This document shows positions 11,574 through 23,437 of a stretch of 64,000 nucleotides of DNA, one piece after another. A program made the translations under genes and the position numbers. The first letter of the stretch is position 1. The number at the start of each line of letters is the position of its first letter. The DNA is taken from positions 65,286,782 to 65,350,781 of the forward strand of contig NC_083344.1 in the NCBI RefSeq assembly GCF_019175385.1, in the 5' to 3' direction. This DNA is from Lycium barbarum. Lineage: Eukaryota; Streptophyta; Magnoliopsida; Solanales; Solanaceae. The notes beneath the pieces were generated by a model. That model saw nothing but the letters and a program-made list of their open reading frames with translations, was not told where the DNA came from and did not search any database.

Positions 11574-13348
11574 TGTTACACCTCGGAAAAATCCTCTATT
11601 GTTGTCCAAGTGAATGGACCCGCGAGGAGTACGAGTATCCGATGTTTTCCTGAGTAAGAAATAACATTTAACGACACTAAGTAAGATTCCGAAGGCAATT
11701 TCAATAAGAGATAGGTTATGCTCCATAATGAATAATTCTAGGTTCTAAAAATGTGGAAAGTTGCAGATCTGCATTTTGGCCAATTGCACGTAAAATAAAG
11801 TACGGACTGTAAAGTGGTATACAGCCCGTAAACTGCCATGTCGTATTTTGGCTTCCAAAACATCAACTTTCTGCCAAATGATCAAATGGTTAAATGCGAC
11901 CTGAAATACGGACCGTAAAGTGGTTTACGGCCCGTAAACTGTGTCCGTAAATCACCACGTCTCAGCCTGAGTTTCTGGTTCTGTTATGATTAAACACGAC
12001 CACGAAGGATGGTCCGTAAACTGGAATACGGACCGTAAACCAAGTTTACGACCACTGTACTGTTCACTCCAGACCAGATTTTAAGTCATTAAATAAGGGA
12101 TCCAAGTTTATTATTTCATTTCCACATTTCATCCCTTCTCTCTAAAACATCTCTCTACATTTATTCCACAAGATTTCAAGGATTATTAGTCATCAACAAC
12201 ACAAATCAAGTGAATCAAGTGTAAGGAAACCCATTAAGATTATTCAAGTCAAGAAAATCTTATTGAAGGAAAACTAGGGTTTTGCTCAAGTGAAGTATTT
12301 CGACCAAGGCTCGTTCCTACAACATCTAAGGTAAGATTTATGGTATTTATATGTTGTTCAAGGTAGTTGAGAGTTAAAATGCTTGGACATTAGATGAGTA
12401 CAGAAAAATGGGTCATGAATGATGAATAGTGACATTTTGAGAGATAGTTTGAATTGAACCATGATTCTTGTTGTGTTGTGATATGAATGTGTTATAAATG
12501 ATGTTAAGATCATGAAAATGGACATTGTATATGAATGGACGAAGTCGGGTGATATGACCATGAATATGGGTGAATTGGGAGCGAATTGAGAAATCTAGAT
12601 AATGTGGTTAACGTAAATGATTAATGGCCATTGTTATGGTATTGTGAATGTATTGTTGACGTTTGAGAGTTGAATTACGATATGGAGGAATGTTGTATAA
12701 ATAAAGGAGATGGTGTCTGATTTTCTCTAGCTTTAGCCATGTGTGCTAGTTGTCGATTCTAACGATAGTATGACTTTAATGAAGGTGTAAACGCAACCGT
12801 TGAAAGAGAACGTGCAAGTGGTAAATAGTCGAACGAAAAGGTATGTAAGGCTAACCCTTCTTTCATAAGGCATGGTTCTTTGGCCAAACGTCTAAACCTT
12901 CTATAAGACTATGATTTCTCCAAATGATTTGATCTTCCGAGCTAGTAAGCTCATGATGCTTGATACGTTAAGGCTGTACCAAGTTCCTCATATGACGAGT
13001 AGTCCTATAAGATAGATGTAATGATAACAACGAAGATAGTGATAATGATAGTAATGATGATGAGAATAATATGATATTAAAGATGCCTACGGGCTATTGT
13101 ATGTATGTGTGCCTATGAAGGGCTATAATAAGTCCCCGAGCTTATGATGTCGGGTAGGATGTATGTATATGAATATGTATAGAGTATGTATATGATTACG
13201 TAACGTGCGCACACTTCTGCAGAAGGTACGGATAACCCTGAAGCCTTGGTAGGGCCAGGTATATATGACCTTGAGCCTTGGTTGGCTAAGTATGTATGAA
13301 ACACCGATCCCTTATGGTCAGGTACGCTATACAAAAGCTATATAAAAG

Positions 13349-13382
<34 letters not shown>

Positions 13383-14197
13383 GACATCAATATGAGTACG
13401 AATATGCTAAGGATATGTAAATGTTGTGCAAAGGCTATGTATAAGCAATGTATATGAGATGTAGACGCTAGGAATATGAATATGAATGGGAACATGAATA
13501 CGAATACGACAATGAATGTGAAGGTAAATAAGTACGGATATGGATGTATGTACCCGGATACGCAATAGAATTAGGCTGTCCTTGTGGAAAAGCAAGTAAG
13601 TGCCATGATGACGATAATATTATCTCCCATCCTATGTTGTCTCATATGTTATATATTATGCTTTTATATTGTTGTTGATCATGATTTGCATACTCAGTAC
13701 ATTCTTCGTACTGAAGTCCTTTTGTTTGTGGACGTTGCCTCATGCCGCAGGTGCACAGGGAGACAGGCTCGATCCATAGCTACATTCTCAGAGACTACAT
13801 AGCAAAGCTCCATTTCTTTCGGAGCCATAGCTTTTGGGTACTTATTCTTTTGTGTACATAATTATGGGCATAGCGGGGTCCTGACCCGCTTATGTGATAT
13901 GTTATACTCTTCTTAGAGGCTCGTAGACATGTGTATGTGGTTAGATGTGTTTAGCCTAGTCGGCCTATATTTTGTATACCATTTTGTTGGCCTCGTCGGC
14001 CCATGTATATTGATGTGGCATAGATGCCTATGATGATATAAAGAGGTTGTTGTCCAAAGGGGACTAGTATGATTGATGGATAGAGATGTATGTTTTTACT
14101 ATGTGGCTCACCTAGATGTTGTGTGAAATTATGTCAAGGGGTGCTCGGGTGGGATAACACCGGGTGCTCATCGCGGCCCCTTAGTCGGGTCGTGATA
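11574..14197 (+). repeat. TE-2 3' LTR
   Basis: Nearly identical to 3735-6351. It starts TGTTACACC and ends GTGATA (CA decayed to TA). It carries the TATA-like box (12089-12099), donor-like GTs at 12331 and 12841, the perfect hairpin TCAGTAC-N7-GTACTGA (13694-13714), acceptor GCAG (ends 13750), a GC-rich hairpin (13872-13890) and a longer TA run (about 13349-13376) than the 5' copy. Confidence 0.95.
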
Positions 14198-14202
14198 GGT
14201 GT
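14198..14202. repeat. Target-site duplication of TE-2, right
   Basis: GGTGT, identical to 3730-3734. Confidence 0.93.
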
Positions 14203-15679
14203 TGATGTTGAAGATTTCACTTTAGAGGATTAAGTTGATCCCAGACTTGCTCTTGAGTGATTAAGGTAATATTGCACATCTTTTACATATGGTTAAGGCT
14301 TGTTTGATTGTTATACCATGTGGGTAAAGGAAGAAAGTGAAAATAGAGTTCAAGTATGAATTTAAGGATATTGTGAGCTATAGGTTAACTTGAATTGTGA
14401 TTCTTGGCATGTTATGAGTATAATCTTGATGTGGGTGATACTAATGATGTTGAGGAAGTATTGTATGTAAGTATATATGGTGTTTTGTTGTAGCTATTGC
14501 TATGAATGATCATGAAAAGGTGTTTTGGGGATTGGATGATGCTTAACTTGAAGGAAGCCCCTTAGCTATGGTATTGTTGATAATGTCGCTGTTGTTTGGG
14601 AGTTGTTTTGGAAATTAGTTGACGTAGATGAAATAGGGGAAATGCTGCACAATTTTTGCTAGCTTACGAATTATATTAGTTGCACTTAAGAGTTTCGTTA
14701 AGACTTAACCTTCGTATGAATCCTTTTAAATGTAGATTTCTCAAGCTTTCGAGGGGAATGTTAAGTAGTTAAGAAGACGTAAAGGTATGTAAGGCTAACC
14801 CTTCTTTCTTAAGGCATGATTCCATACTGATGATGATGTTAATGATAGTTATGTACTCCAATGTCTATATATATATGTATGGCTAATTGGTAACCGAGCT
14901 TATGCGGTCGGGTATGATATCTATTGCGCGAACACCACTACAGTTGCGTACGTATAAGACCGAGCCTTGTTATGGCCGGGTATGTATGACGCGGAACCTA
15001 AATGGTCGAGTATAGTACTACTATATATGTATGCATATGTATGGAAGGTTTCCATTAGGAAAAGGGTAAGTAAATACGATGAACGTCTCAAAAGGTATAC
15101 ATAGCTCTACTATCTCATGATTCTCCTATCTCATGTTACATATTTTGCTTGTATTGTGTTATTGCTTATGCCTTAAATACTCAGTACATTGTTCGTACTG
15201 ACGTCGTTTTGTTTGTGGACGCTGCTTCATGCCCGTAGGTGGACAGGTAGACAGAATTGATCCTTAGGTTACTCATCCCGAGACTAATTAGAGGAGCTCC
15301 ATTTGATTCCTAATTGCAGCGTTGGTACTATTCTTTTGTGTGCATATATGGGAATGGCGTGGCCTTGCCCCATCTTTATGATGTTACATACTTTTTCTAG
15401 AGGATCACAGATAGTTGTATATAGCTAGATGTCTTTTAGCCTTGTTGGCTCATATTTCTGTATATCATTTTGATAGACTTGTCGGCTTGTGCATGTATGG
15501 GCATAGTTGTTGATGTTGGTATAAAAAGTGCTTTAACTCGATGGAAACTGCGTCATTAATGCATAGAGATTATGAATAGGCCATATGGCTCACCTAGATA
15601 TGATTGTGAAAGTATGATGAGAGGTACCTGGTGGGTTAGCTTCGGGTGTCCGTCATGGCCCTCCGGTTGGGTCGTGACA
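14203..15679 (+). repeat. TE-1 3' LTR, second part
   Basis: Continuation of 3027-3734 after TE-2; the combined LTR is about 2185 bp. It shows donor-like TTAAG|GTAAT (GT at 14266) and AAAG|GTATGTAAG (GT at 14785), a dyad tract (14881-15015), the perfect hairpin TCAGTAC-N7-GTACTGA (15181-15201), acceptor-like GTAG|GT (AG ends 15238), and terminal GTCGTGACA. Confidence 0.88.
15181..15240 (+). promoter_or_regulatory. Conserved LTR hairpin / acceptor-like block, TE-1 LTR
   Basis: Perfect 7-bp stem with 7-nt loop, then TACTGACGTC, TTTTGTTTGTGGACG and GTAG|GT. Same order as in TE-2. Confidence 0.5.
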
Positions 15680-16162
15680 CCTGACTTCAATTGTTCTTTT
15701 GTGCTATTGGCTGGGGTTCGAGGAATCTGTCCTTACTTTTCATCTTGGGTTTTGAGGCAATTCAGTAGGAGGCAAGTGATACCTCAGATAGGAAATCCTG
15801 AGCAGTTCATCATTGAGCACACAGGGCAGAAGATCAAGAATGTCGGGGTGATCCTTAGAAGATGGAACGGTCGCATGAGTTGGGGAACAGGCACTTTAGC
15901 TCCCGACAGATTTGAAGCTAGATATGACCCAGGTCTCCCAAGGACCGTATCACCCCATGACCCCCAAGAAGAAGATCGTCTGAAAGAATGTATGGACAAT
16001 ATGAACGAACATGTAGCCTGGATTCTAGAGGAAATAGACCCGGTGATTGTCAGAATGGAGATGTACCAAGCACGACTGCGGATTCAAACCACCCTTCGGA
16101 GAGTAAAGAAAGCCAGAACTGGCCAAGCCTCGACATCAGGCGCTGGAGGAGAGCCTTGCTGA
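15680..16162 (+). pseudogene. Relic R: ORF upstream of a gypsy gag-like region
   Basis: An open frame runs out of the TE-1 LTR into this stretch and stops at 16162; only the part after 15680 looks like protein. It carries RQFSRRQVIPQIGNPEQF and RRWNGRMSWG, resembling the ORF that precedes gag in some plant Tat/Ogre-type gypsy elements or related plant-mobile-domain proteins. I recall the family only loosely and no catalytic residues are evident. The left end is cut by TE-1. The C terminus is basic and the middle contains an acidic, possibly helical stretch. Function is unknown; most likely this is a fragment of an old retroelement. Confidence 0.4.
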
Positions 16163-16517
16163 TTTACTGCTTTATATTGAGCCCCTTGTCGGCTTCATCA
16201 TCTTTGTAATCCTTTCAAGGAAGATGTTTTATTATTATTATATGATGATTTTTCGGGGCAATGGTTCACCTTCATAAGTGTCACTTGCATGCTTCAATCG
16301 AATAGGATGGCCTTAGCTCAAAATTGTTTTAGGAACACGAGTAGTATAAATATCTGGTGAAATTACATGAATGCTTGCTACGTGCTTCACATATCTACTT
16401 GTTGTATGTGTTATTATACATTAAGGCTCGAATACATTTGATCCAAAGTCTAAAAGCTACATATCAAAAGAAAACCAAAGGCTTAAACTTACACAAATTT
16501 ATCTCCAGTAAAAGGAA
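16163..16517 (+). other. Noncoding spacer within relic R
   Basis: AT-rich, no gene seen. It separates the two protein-like parts of the relic. Confidence 0.4.
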
Positions 16518-17437
16518 TTGACTTGCCATGGCAAAGTACTCCAAATAGAAAAACACCTCCAAGAGATAGGGAGGAAGATCGAAGAAGTGGACCGACTGCT
16601 GGAGATGGTTGGGAATCCACCCGAGGGTATACCCCAAGAGCAATACTATGGGAATGTCCCAGAGGAAGTGAGGGAGTTAGTACTGAACTATATACCTCTA
16701 GAGAGGAGGCCTATGACTCCAAGGGAAGGGACACCCGGAGGAAGGGGCGAAAGTCAAAGAGCTGGATCAGATCATTGGGTGACAGACCCAAAAGAGGAGT
16801 CAGTGCCTCAACAAGAAGCCTCTAAACCAGTAGAGGAGGAAGAGCCAGAAGAAGAGGAGGAGGAGCCTCAGAACATGGAGGGAGAGGAATCAGAGCTCGT
16901 CGATGTAGAAGCTGAGGGGGAGGAAGAACCATTTGGGATGTTCGCTGAGATTGAGAATGAGGCAAACGAAGAATCTGACTACTATGACCCAACCAACGAG
17001 GGGTCTGACTTTGATGCACTATCACCCACAATGGTGCCTGCCACCTCCACCATGGCATCTGAGAATTTTAGATGGGTGGCCCCTCTGAACCTGCTTGGTG
17101 GGGAATCGCCTTCAAAGCCCATTCCTCCCCATTTAGGGTAGCCCCACGACCTATCACCTATAAGGAGGTGTACGAAAGGATGATCGCAACAGGAATGCCT
17201 TGCACCACCAGGGTTAGGTTGCCGCCACCCGAGTTAGTGTATGTATACAAGAGATGTCCATACCACCATAATCAGGCTCGTCATACCCTAAATGAGTGTT
17301 TAGGTCTGACGAGAAGGATCGACAGTCTAATTGATGATAGGATCATCGGAACTCTATGGGGGCCTCATACTCTGTTAGTTCATGATCCTCACTCCTGGGG
17401 AAAGAGTCACTGCTGGCACGCAGACCTGGCGATATAA
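16518..17437 (+). pseudogene. Relic R: gag-like acidic protein with His/Cys region, frameshifted
   Basis: The first frame (16518-17141) has a charged helical N terminus, probably a coiled coil (IGRKIEEVDRLLEMVG), then a long Glu-rich tract (about residues 90-165). After a frame change near 17100 a second frame, open from 17072 and stopping at 17437, carries PITYKEVYERM and a motif with Cys and two His (CPYHHNQARHTLNEC) followed by LTRRIDSLIDDRII. That last pattern is typical of the end of gag in Tat-like plant gypsy elements. Pol is absent here because solo LTR A interrupts at 17633 and I do not recognise pol after 23438. The strand and order fit the preceding ORF. It is a broken retroelement fragment. 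Confidence 0.5.
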
Positions 17438-17632
17438 CTTCACGTCTTTGAGGAATCATACACCCGCATATTCTCGACCTAGCTAGTCTAAGAAAGATTA
17501 GACCCGTGGAACCTGCCCACGAACCCACACCCTTGGGGCTAACAGGAGTAAACTTTGTCTATATCATACAGGGTATATGGGGCATGATATAGAAGAGTGT
17601 TATGCCTTCAAGCTCGAACATAAGATCAGTAC
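17438..17632 (+). other. Relic R, downstream of gag-like frame
   Basis: Short degraded coding-like stretch (PTPLGLTGVNFVY readable in one frame) ending at the AGTAC target of solo LTR A. Confidence 0.35.
17628..17632. repeat. Target-site duplication of solo LTR A, left
   Basis: AGTAC; the matching copy is at 23433-23437. Confidence 0.9.
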
Positions 17633-18182
17633 TGTTACACCCCGAAAAATTTCGTATTACCAAGACTGTAGACGGCTTAGTATGAGCTCAAGGGAGGGCA
17701 AAGTTATACAAGAATCAGGTATGAAGATTATATGATCTGAGTATAAGAATATATATATATGAAATTCGGAGACCGTATGGAGTAAATCAGTTAACACGTT
17801 ACTTGATGAATCGCCCTCGTAACCGTAAGTTAAGGTGGGCCCACATGTCGAGGATTTATAAATGACATATGAAAAGTGACATGAGTAGTATATGGTAAGT
17901 TGAGAAAATCTTAAGAAGGACCCTTAAGCCAAACATGGGCATAAGACCTCCAAAAGGATGATTTAAGGATACGTTTTCGGATGATCTGACTTGGAGGGGG
18001 CCAAAACGCTATTATAAGTTTCGAAATTGGAAACACACCAAAAATGAAAGTTGTAGATAATTGAAAGATATTGCCAACCATAGGTCGTGGGCCTTCATAC
18101 AATATCGGAATCAAGAATTGTGGCCATTTTATGATAAAGATTCCAAGCTGCCAAATGGCTTCCGCGGGTCCCACTTGAGAAG

Positions 18183-18215
18183 GTCGGTGGAACCGACTTA
18201 TGAGGGGTATAAATA
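18183..18215 (+). promoter_or_regulatory. Solo LTR A hairpin and TATA box
   Basis: A 6-bp perfect stem GTCGGT/ACCGAC with a 3-nt loop lies 10 bp before TATAAATA. Similar GTCGG/CCGAC dyads precede the TATA in TE-F (42351-42366) and TE-G (about 60022-60037). Confidence 0.5.
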
Positions 18216-18797
18216 CCTAATTAACTCCATTTTTTTAGCATTCTACATTCTCAATAGTCCTAGGAACTTCCCAACATAACCCCCAAACATTTATAGCCCA
18301 TTAAATCAAGAATTTAACAAGATTACACCAAATTAGTCCATGAAAGGTGATTGTTCTTGCTTCTACTTGATGTTGTGGTAAGTTTAGTCTTGAAGAAAGT
18401 TGGTGTGGCTGAATGTATTCAAGTATAAGGTATTTTCTTCATCCTATCTCTTATGTTGAGTTGATTTGAAGGTTTAGCAAGTCTTAAAAGTGCAAATAGT
18501 TATGGAGGAAAGGTCATAAAGTATCGTGTTGTAGTTGTTGTGTTTATAGACTGTTTTGAGCATGTTGTGGCTGTGTGGTTGGGCTGATTTACATGTATAG
18601 AGATGGTATCTAATGTTGTTGGTGTGTTGATGAGATTATTCTCCTTGGTTGGGAATAAAAGAAGTGTATATTATTGTTGTATGTTGAAAAACATCGTGTG
18701 GGATGTTTTATGGAATATATTGGTATTGATAATATTGTTGTTGATGTTGGTATTGTTGTTGTTATTGTTGGTTGCTGGATTGTGGTTTCGGGCTAGG

Positions 18798-18802
18798 CAT
18801 AT
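18798..18802. repeat. Target-site duplication of solo LTR B, left
   Basis: CATAT; repeated at 21389-21393. Confidence 0.9.
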
Positions 18803-19247
18803 TGTCACGACCCGACTAGGGGTCACGACGGGCACCCGGTGCTAGCCCACCCGGGCACCCCCTTAGCGCACCTTTACACTTACATTTAGGTGAGCCACAT
18901 ATTTAAACATACATCTCTATTCATCAATCATACTAGTCTCATTGGACAACAATACCTTTATATCATCATTGGCATCTATGCCAAATCAATGTACCTAAGC
19001 CGGCAAGGCCAACAAAATGATATACAAAATATAGGCCGACAAGGCCAAACACATCTAACCACATACACATGTCTACGACCCTCTAAGGAGAGTATGTCAT
19101 GTCACATAAGCGGGACAGGACCCCGCTATGCCCATAATTATGTACACAAAAGAATAAGTACCCAAAAGCTATAGCTCCGAATGAAATGGAGCTCCGCTAT
19201 GCAATCCCTGAGAATGTAGCTATGGATCAAGTCTGTCTCCCTGGGCA

Positions 19248-19306
19248 CCTGCGGGCATGTCGCAGCGTCCACAAACAAAAGGACATCAGTACGAAGAATG
19301 TACTGA
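19248..19306 (-). promoter_or_regulatory. Conserved LTR hairpin / acceptor-like block, solo LTR B
   Basis: Read on minus: TCAGTAC-N7-GTACTGA perfect, then TGATGTCC, TTTTGTTTGTGGACG and CGCAG|GT. Confidence 0.5.
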
Positions 19307-19659
19307 GTATGTAAAGCATGATCAACATCAATATAGAAGCATAATAAGCAATATGAGAAGTAGCATAGGAGGGGAGATAGCAATATCAACGTCATAAGCA
19401 CTTACTTGCTTGTCATAGGGACTTTCCATTTCTATTGCGTATTCGTGTACATACATCCATATCCGTATCCGTATTCATTTACATTGCATCCATAATCGTA
19501 TTCATATACATAGTCTTATTCGTATTCATATCCGTATCATATTCGTATTCGTATTCATACTCATATCTATATCATATACCTACCCATCGCATATACATAT
19601 GCATATCATACACATATCATTTACATAGCATACCTGACCACGAAGGTTCGGTGTTTCAT

Positions 19660-19760
19660 ACATACTTGGCCAACCAAGGCTCAAGGGTACACATACTTGG
19701 CCCTACCAAGGCTTCAGGGTTACATCTACCTGGCCCTACCAAGGCATCAGGGTTGTCCGT
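19660..19760 (-). repeat. Short tandem repeat in solo LTR B
   Basis: Three copies of about 36 bp, each holding TTGGCC...CCAAGG dyads, at the position where other LTRs carry different repeats. Confidence 0.6.
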
Positions 19761-21388
19761 ACCATCTGCAGAGGTGTGCGCGCGTTACGTAAATAGATAC
19801 ATATCCTACCCGGCCTCATAAGCTCGGGGTTCCATAATAATCATACATAGATACACATATATATTAGCTCATAAGCATCTTATTATTATCGTCACTATCA
19901 TTATCGTCATCGCTATTATCATCGTTATCATTATCGTTATCACTATCATCGTCATTCATTACATCTATCTTTATAGGCTTACTCGTCATAGGTGGAACTT
20001 AGTACAATCGTAGTATATCAAGGATCGTGAGCTTAATAGCTCGGAAGATCGAATCATTTGAAGGACATCATAGACTTATAGAATATTTAGATGATTGGCT
20101 AAAGAACCATGCCTTATGAAAGAAGGGTTAGCCTTACATACCTTTCCCTTCAACTATTTACCACTTGCACGTTCTCCTCCGAAGCTCACGTCTCTACCTT
20201 CATTAAAGACATACTGTCATTAGAATCGATAGCTAGCATACACGACTAAAACTAGAGGAAATCGGACAGCATCTCCTTTATTTATACGACATTCCTCCAT
20301 ATCGTCTATCAACTCCCAAATATCAATAATACATTCACAATATCATAACAATAGTTTCTATTCATCCACATTATCTATATTTATCACTTCGCTTCCATTC
20401 ACCCATATCCATGGTCATAACACACGACTACGTTCATTCACATACATTGCCTATCCCATGTCCTAAACATCATTTGTAACATATTTATATCATAACACAT
20501 CAAGAATCATGATTCAATTCAAACTATTGCTCAAAATTGCACTATTCCTCATTCATGACCCATTTTTCTATACCCTTCTACAATCCAAGTATTTCAACTC
20601 TCAAATACCTTAAACAACATAGAAATACCATAAAACGTACCTTAGATGTTGTAGGAACAAGCCTTGGTTGGTAATACTCCACTTGAGCAAAAACCCTAAT
20701 TCATCTCCAATGAGACTTCTTGACTTGAATGATCTTTAATGAGTATTCTTGCACTTGATTCACTTAGTTTATGTTTTTGATCACTAATAACTATTTAATT
20801 CTTGTGGAATAAATGTAGAGAGATGTTTTAGAGAGAAGGGGTGTGATATGGAAGTGAAATGAAATAAGACTTGAATCCTCTATTTAATGAACCATTCAAT
20901 TCCCGACCAGGTATACGGACCTCAAAGTTCGTACATTTTATACGAGCCGTATGTTTTGTCCAGAGAAGTATGTCATTCTGGGCTGATTATACGGTCCCAA
21001 CATATGGACTGTATATTTTATACGGCCAGTATGTTTGGCCGTATAATCCCCAGTATTCCAAAACTCGTTTTCGTCGACTCGTTTGATCTCCAATCCTTAT
21101 GGAACCCTCTTAACACTTTTTTAACACCTCAATGCCAATATAAGGGACGTTATCACCCTTCTCCAAGACATCATTAAATCCTCGTTAACTCGTTACTCAT
21201 AATCCCTTTCCGTTACCTATCGTATGCCTTGCCTTCTCTTGGCAACTTCCTTCCCCTATCTCAAACATCTTTGAAATCTTAACTAGGGTCATCGAATGTC
21301 GTTTCTTACTTATTGAAATAACGTATACTCGTGCTCTTCACTAGTCTTTTCACTTGTGCATCAACGGAAAATTTTCCGAGGTGTAACA

Positions 21389-23432
21389 CATATAAACAGG
21401 GGAGATGCTGCCCGAATTTTGGCAGATTCTAAAGCAGTTTGGTTTAAGGACTTGAGATAGTCATATGACGATAAGTCTAACGGTAGTATAATTTCTCTTG
21501 AGTATAGATTTGCAAGTTCAGGAGAATAAGCGTTAATTCGTAGGAGATCAATCAGGTATGTTAAGGCTCGTCCCTTTCTTTCAAAGGCATGATCCCTATG
21601 GTACGATTTCATAAATGCTTCCATAACTTATTTGTTTTCAAAAGATAGAAGTTTATGACTCCAAGGCATGATTCCTTTCCCAATAATCCATAAATGTTTT
21701 CCAAAATGCTCGTATTTTCCAAACCAGAGATTTATGATTCTGTGAGCTCTTATGATAACAGCGATGAACATGTTTTTACGATGATAATGATGATGTCAAA
21801 GATGAGAATATTTTCTATGATGATTATGATGATGATGATTTTATGGTTAAAAGTCTCAAGTTATGAGATCAATGCCTTTATGAGATTATTGAGCTTATTT
21901 AATGATTTTCTCGATTTTATTCATTGTTGTTGGTCTCACCTTATAATAATTGTTCCTTCAAGGTGAGATAGAGCGATGATGATTATTCCATAATATAATC
22001 AGAGGTTACCGACCTTCCGTCACTCCGCTAAAGTAGTAGCTTTTAGTTGAACTCCCAGGCATGCTATGAGTATAATATATGTATATAGCTATTTTGTGAC
22101 ATTACCGAGTTCTATTATTTCATTTTGCTTATGCACTACACTCATTCTCATTCTTCATGTACATATATAAGGCACAGTTGACAGGGGGTGACGCTGTGGC
22201 CTTTGTTGTGATGTATATATATATAAGGCACAGTTGACATGGGGTGACACTGTGGCCTATAATGTGATGTTTACATATATAAGGCGCAGTTGACAGGGGG
22301 TGACGTTGTGGCCTATGATGTGATGTTTACATATATAAGGCACAGTTGACTGGCGGTGACGCTGTGGCCTATGATGTGATGTTTACATATATAAGGCACA
22401 GTTGACTGGCGGTCACGCTGTGGATGTACATATATATTTATATATATAAGGCATAGTTGACAGAGGGTGACGCTGTGGCCTATAATGTGATGTTTACATA
22501 TATAAGGCGCAGTTGACAGGGGGTGACGCTGTGGCCTATGATGTGATGTATACATATAAAGCACAGTTGACAGGGGGTGACGTTGTGGCCTTTGTTGTGA
22601 TGTATACATATAAGGCACTGTTGATAGGGGGTGACGCTGTGACCTTTGTTGTGATGTTTTTAGGGGTGACGATGTGGCCTATGTTGTGGCATTTCTATAG
22701 ATATATGTGTTTTCTTGATATAGCCAAAATGATTTATTTATCTTTGCACATTCATTGACATGTCTCAGATGTCTTCCGTGATTTTATGTACATAATGATT
22801 TAAAAAGGTTAAAGTTGCATGTACAGTATCCGCCTTAAGAGGCAATCAAATGTACATGTTATCTTTATCCCCTGTTATGTTCTATATTTCTTATTATGTT
22901 GTTATTCATGCCTTACATACTCAATATACTATTCATACTGACATCCCTTCTTGTGGACGCTGCGTTTCATGCCACGCAGGTGTATACAGATGAGTAGAAG
23001 ACATTGGCTATAAGATGTTTCCAGACTATCAACTATATTGGTGAGCTCCATCTCAGTTTGGAGTGTTGCCGAGTCAGAGTACTTATGTTATGGTATCTCG
23101 TGTATGTTAGAGACTTTCGCAGACAGTGTCTTGTGGATAGTGTGTCGAGATGTCGACAGTTGTGTAAAGCGACCATATAGGTCGGTCTATTTTATGATTT
23201 ATTTTTAAAGATTTTATTGTGACTAAAGGTTTTCTTTGAATTAAAGATAAGGGAGAAGTCCCTGATTTGACGAAAGAGTTTTATTGAAAAGTTTTTTTTT
23301 ACCTGACGGAAGCGTCATTTCGTAGATTAAAGGTTCACAAAAAGTTGTGACTCCTGGATGGAATAGTAGTATGGCACTCAGCTGAGTAGGGTCTTGGGTG
23401 TCAGTCACAGCCCTCCGGTTTGGGTCGTGACA
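21389..23432 (+). repeat. Solo LTR A, second part
   Basis: Resumes after the CATAT duplication with AAACAGGGGAGATGCTGCCC and ends GGGTCGTGACA. It holds donor-like CAG|GTATGTTAAGG (GT at 21556), a 56-bp tandem array, a degenerate hairpin (22921-22941) and acceptor-like CGCAG|GT (AG ends 22979). Confidence 0.88.
22161..22690 (+). repeat. 56-bp tandem repeat array inside solo LTR A
   Basis: About nine copies of a 56-bp unit. Each begins near AAGGCACAGTTGACAGGGGG and contains GTGACGCTGTGGCC and ATATAT; unit starts are at about 22169, 22225, 22281, 22337, 22393, 22449, 22504, 22558 and 22611. The fifth unit is altered in its second half. There is no conserved spacer pattern, so this is a minisatellite and not CRISPR. 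Confidence 0.88.
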
Positions 23433-23437
23433 AGTAC
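23433..23437. repeat. Target-site duplication of solo LTR A, right
   Basis: AGTAC, identical to 17628-17632. Confidence 0.9.

Larger units (their letters stand above)
3735..14197 (+). mobile_element. TE-2: complete Ty3/gypsy Tekay/Del-like retrotransposon
   Basis: A 10.46-kb element with both LTRs (2617 and 2624 bp), an initiator-Met primer site, gag-pol in one frame, a polypurine tract and a perfect 5-bp target duplication GGTGT. It sits inside the 3' LTR of TE-1 in the same orientation. The outer end has decayed from CA to TA at 14196-14197. Coding capacity is lost through at least seven stops and one frameshift, although the integrase-chromodomain part remains open. Confidence 0.96.
1..15679 (+). 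mobile_element. TE-1: Ty3/gypsy (Tekay/Del-like) retrotransposon, 5' part outside window, interrupted by TE-2
   Basis: The right part of a long-LTR chromovirus is visible: pol from mid reverse transcriptase to chromodomain (1-2830), an untranslated 3' stretch, a purine tract, and a 3' LTR starting TGTTACA at 3027. The LTR stops at 3734, where TE-2 begins, resumes at 14203 and ends GTGACA at 15679. The 5' LTR lies left of the window, so its target duplication cannot be checked. The five bases after the LTR are CCTGA. Confidence 0.9.
17633..18802 (+). repeat. Solo LTR A, first part
   Basis: Begins TGTTACACCCCG and is cut by solo LTR B. It contains the hairpin GTCGGT-GGA-ACCGAC (18183-18197), TATAAATA (18208-18215) and donor-like ATAAG|GTATTT (GT at 18430). 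Confidence 0.88.
18803..21388 (-). mobile_element. Solo LTR B (gypsy, TE-2-like family), reversed
   Basis: 2586 bp, from TGTCACGACC to GGTGTAACA on the plus strand, so the LTR reads on minus. CATAT flanks both sides. On minus: dyad tract (about 20911-21050), TATA-like TTAAATAGAGG (about 20878-20890), donor-like CTAAG|GTACGT (boundary 20640/20641) and AAAG|GTATGTAAG (boundary 20141/20142), tandem tract TTGGCCCTACCAAGG (about 19665-19755), perfect hairpin (19286-19306), acceptor-like CGCAG|GT (boundary 19248/19249) and GC-rich hairpin (19109-19127). No internal region. Confidence 0.92.
17633..23432 (+). mobile_element. Solo LTR A (gypsy, Tekay-like), interrupted by solo LTR B
   Basis: TG...CA ends, perfect AGTAC duplication and no internal domain. 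About 3.2 kb of own sequence remains after removing LTR B. This is the usual product of recombination between the two LTRs of one element. It is similar to the TE-G LTR (compare about 18770-18800 and 21394-21430 with 60425-60510). Confidence 0.9.

Noticed and set aside
21694..21966. 90-codon hydrophobic open frame on plus
   Set aside because: Lies wholly inside solo LTR A in AT-rich sequence, with no similarity to any known protein type.
22161..22690. Regular 56-bp repeats that could suggest a CRISPR-like array
   Set aside because: Units are directly tandem with no unique spacers and sit inside a plant solo LTR; it is a minisatellite.
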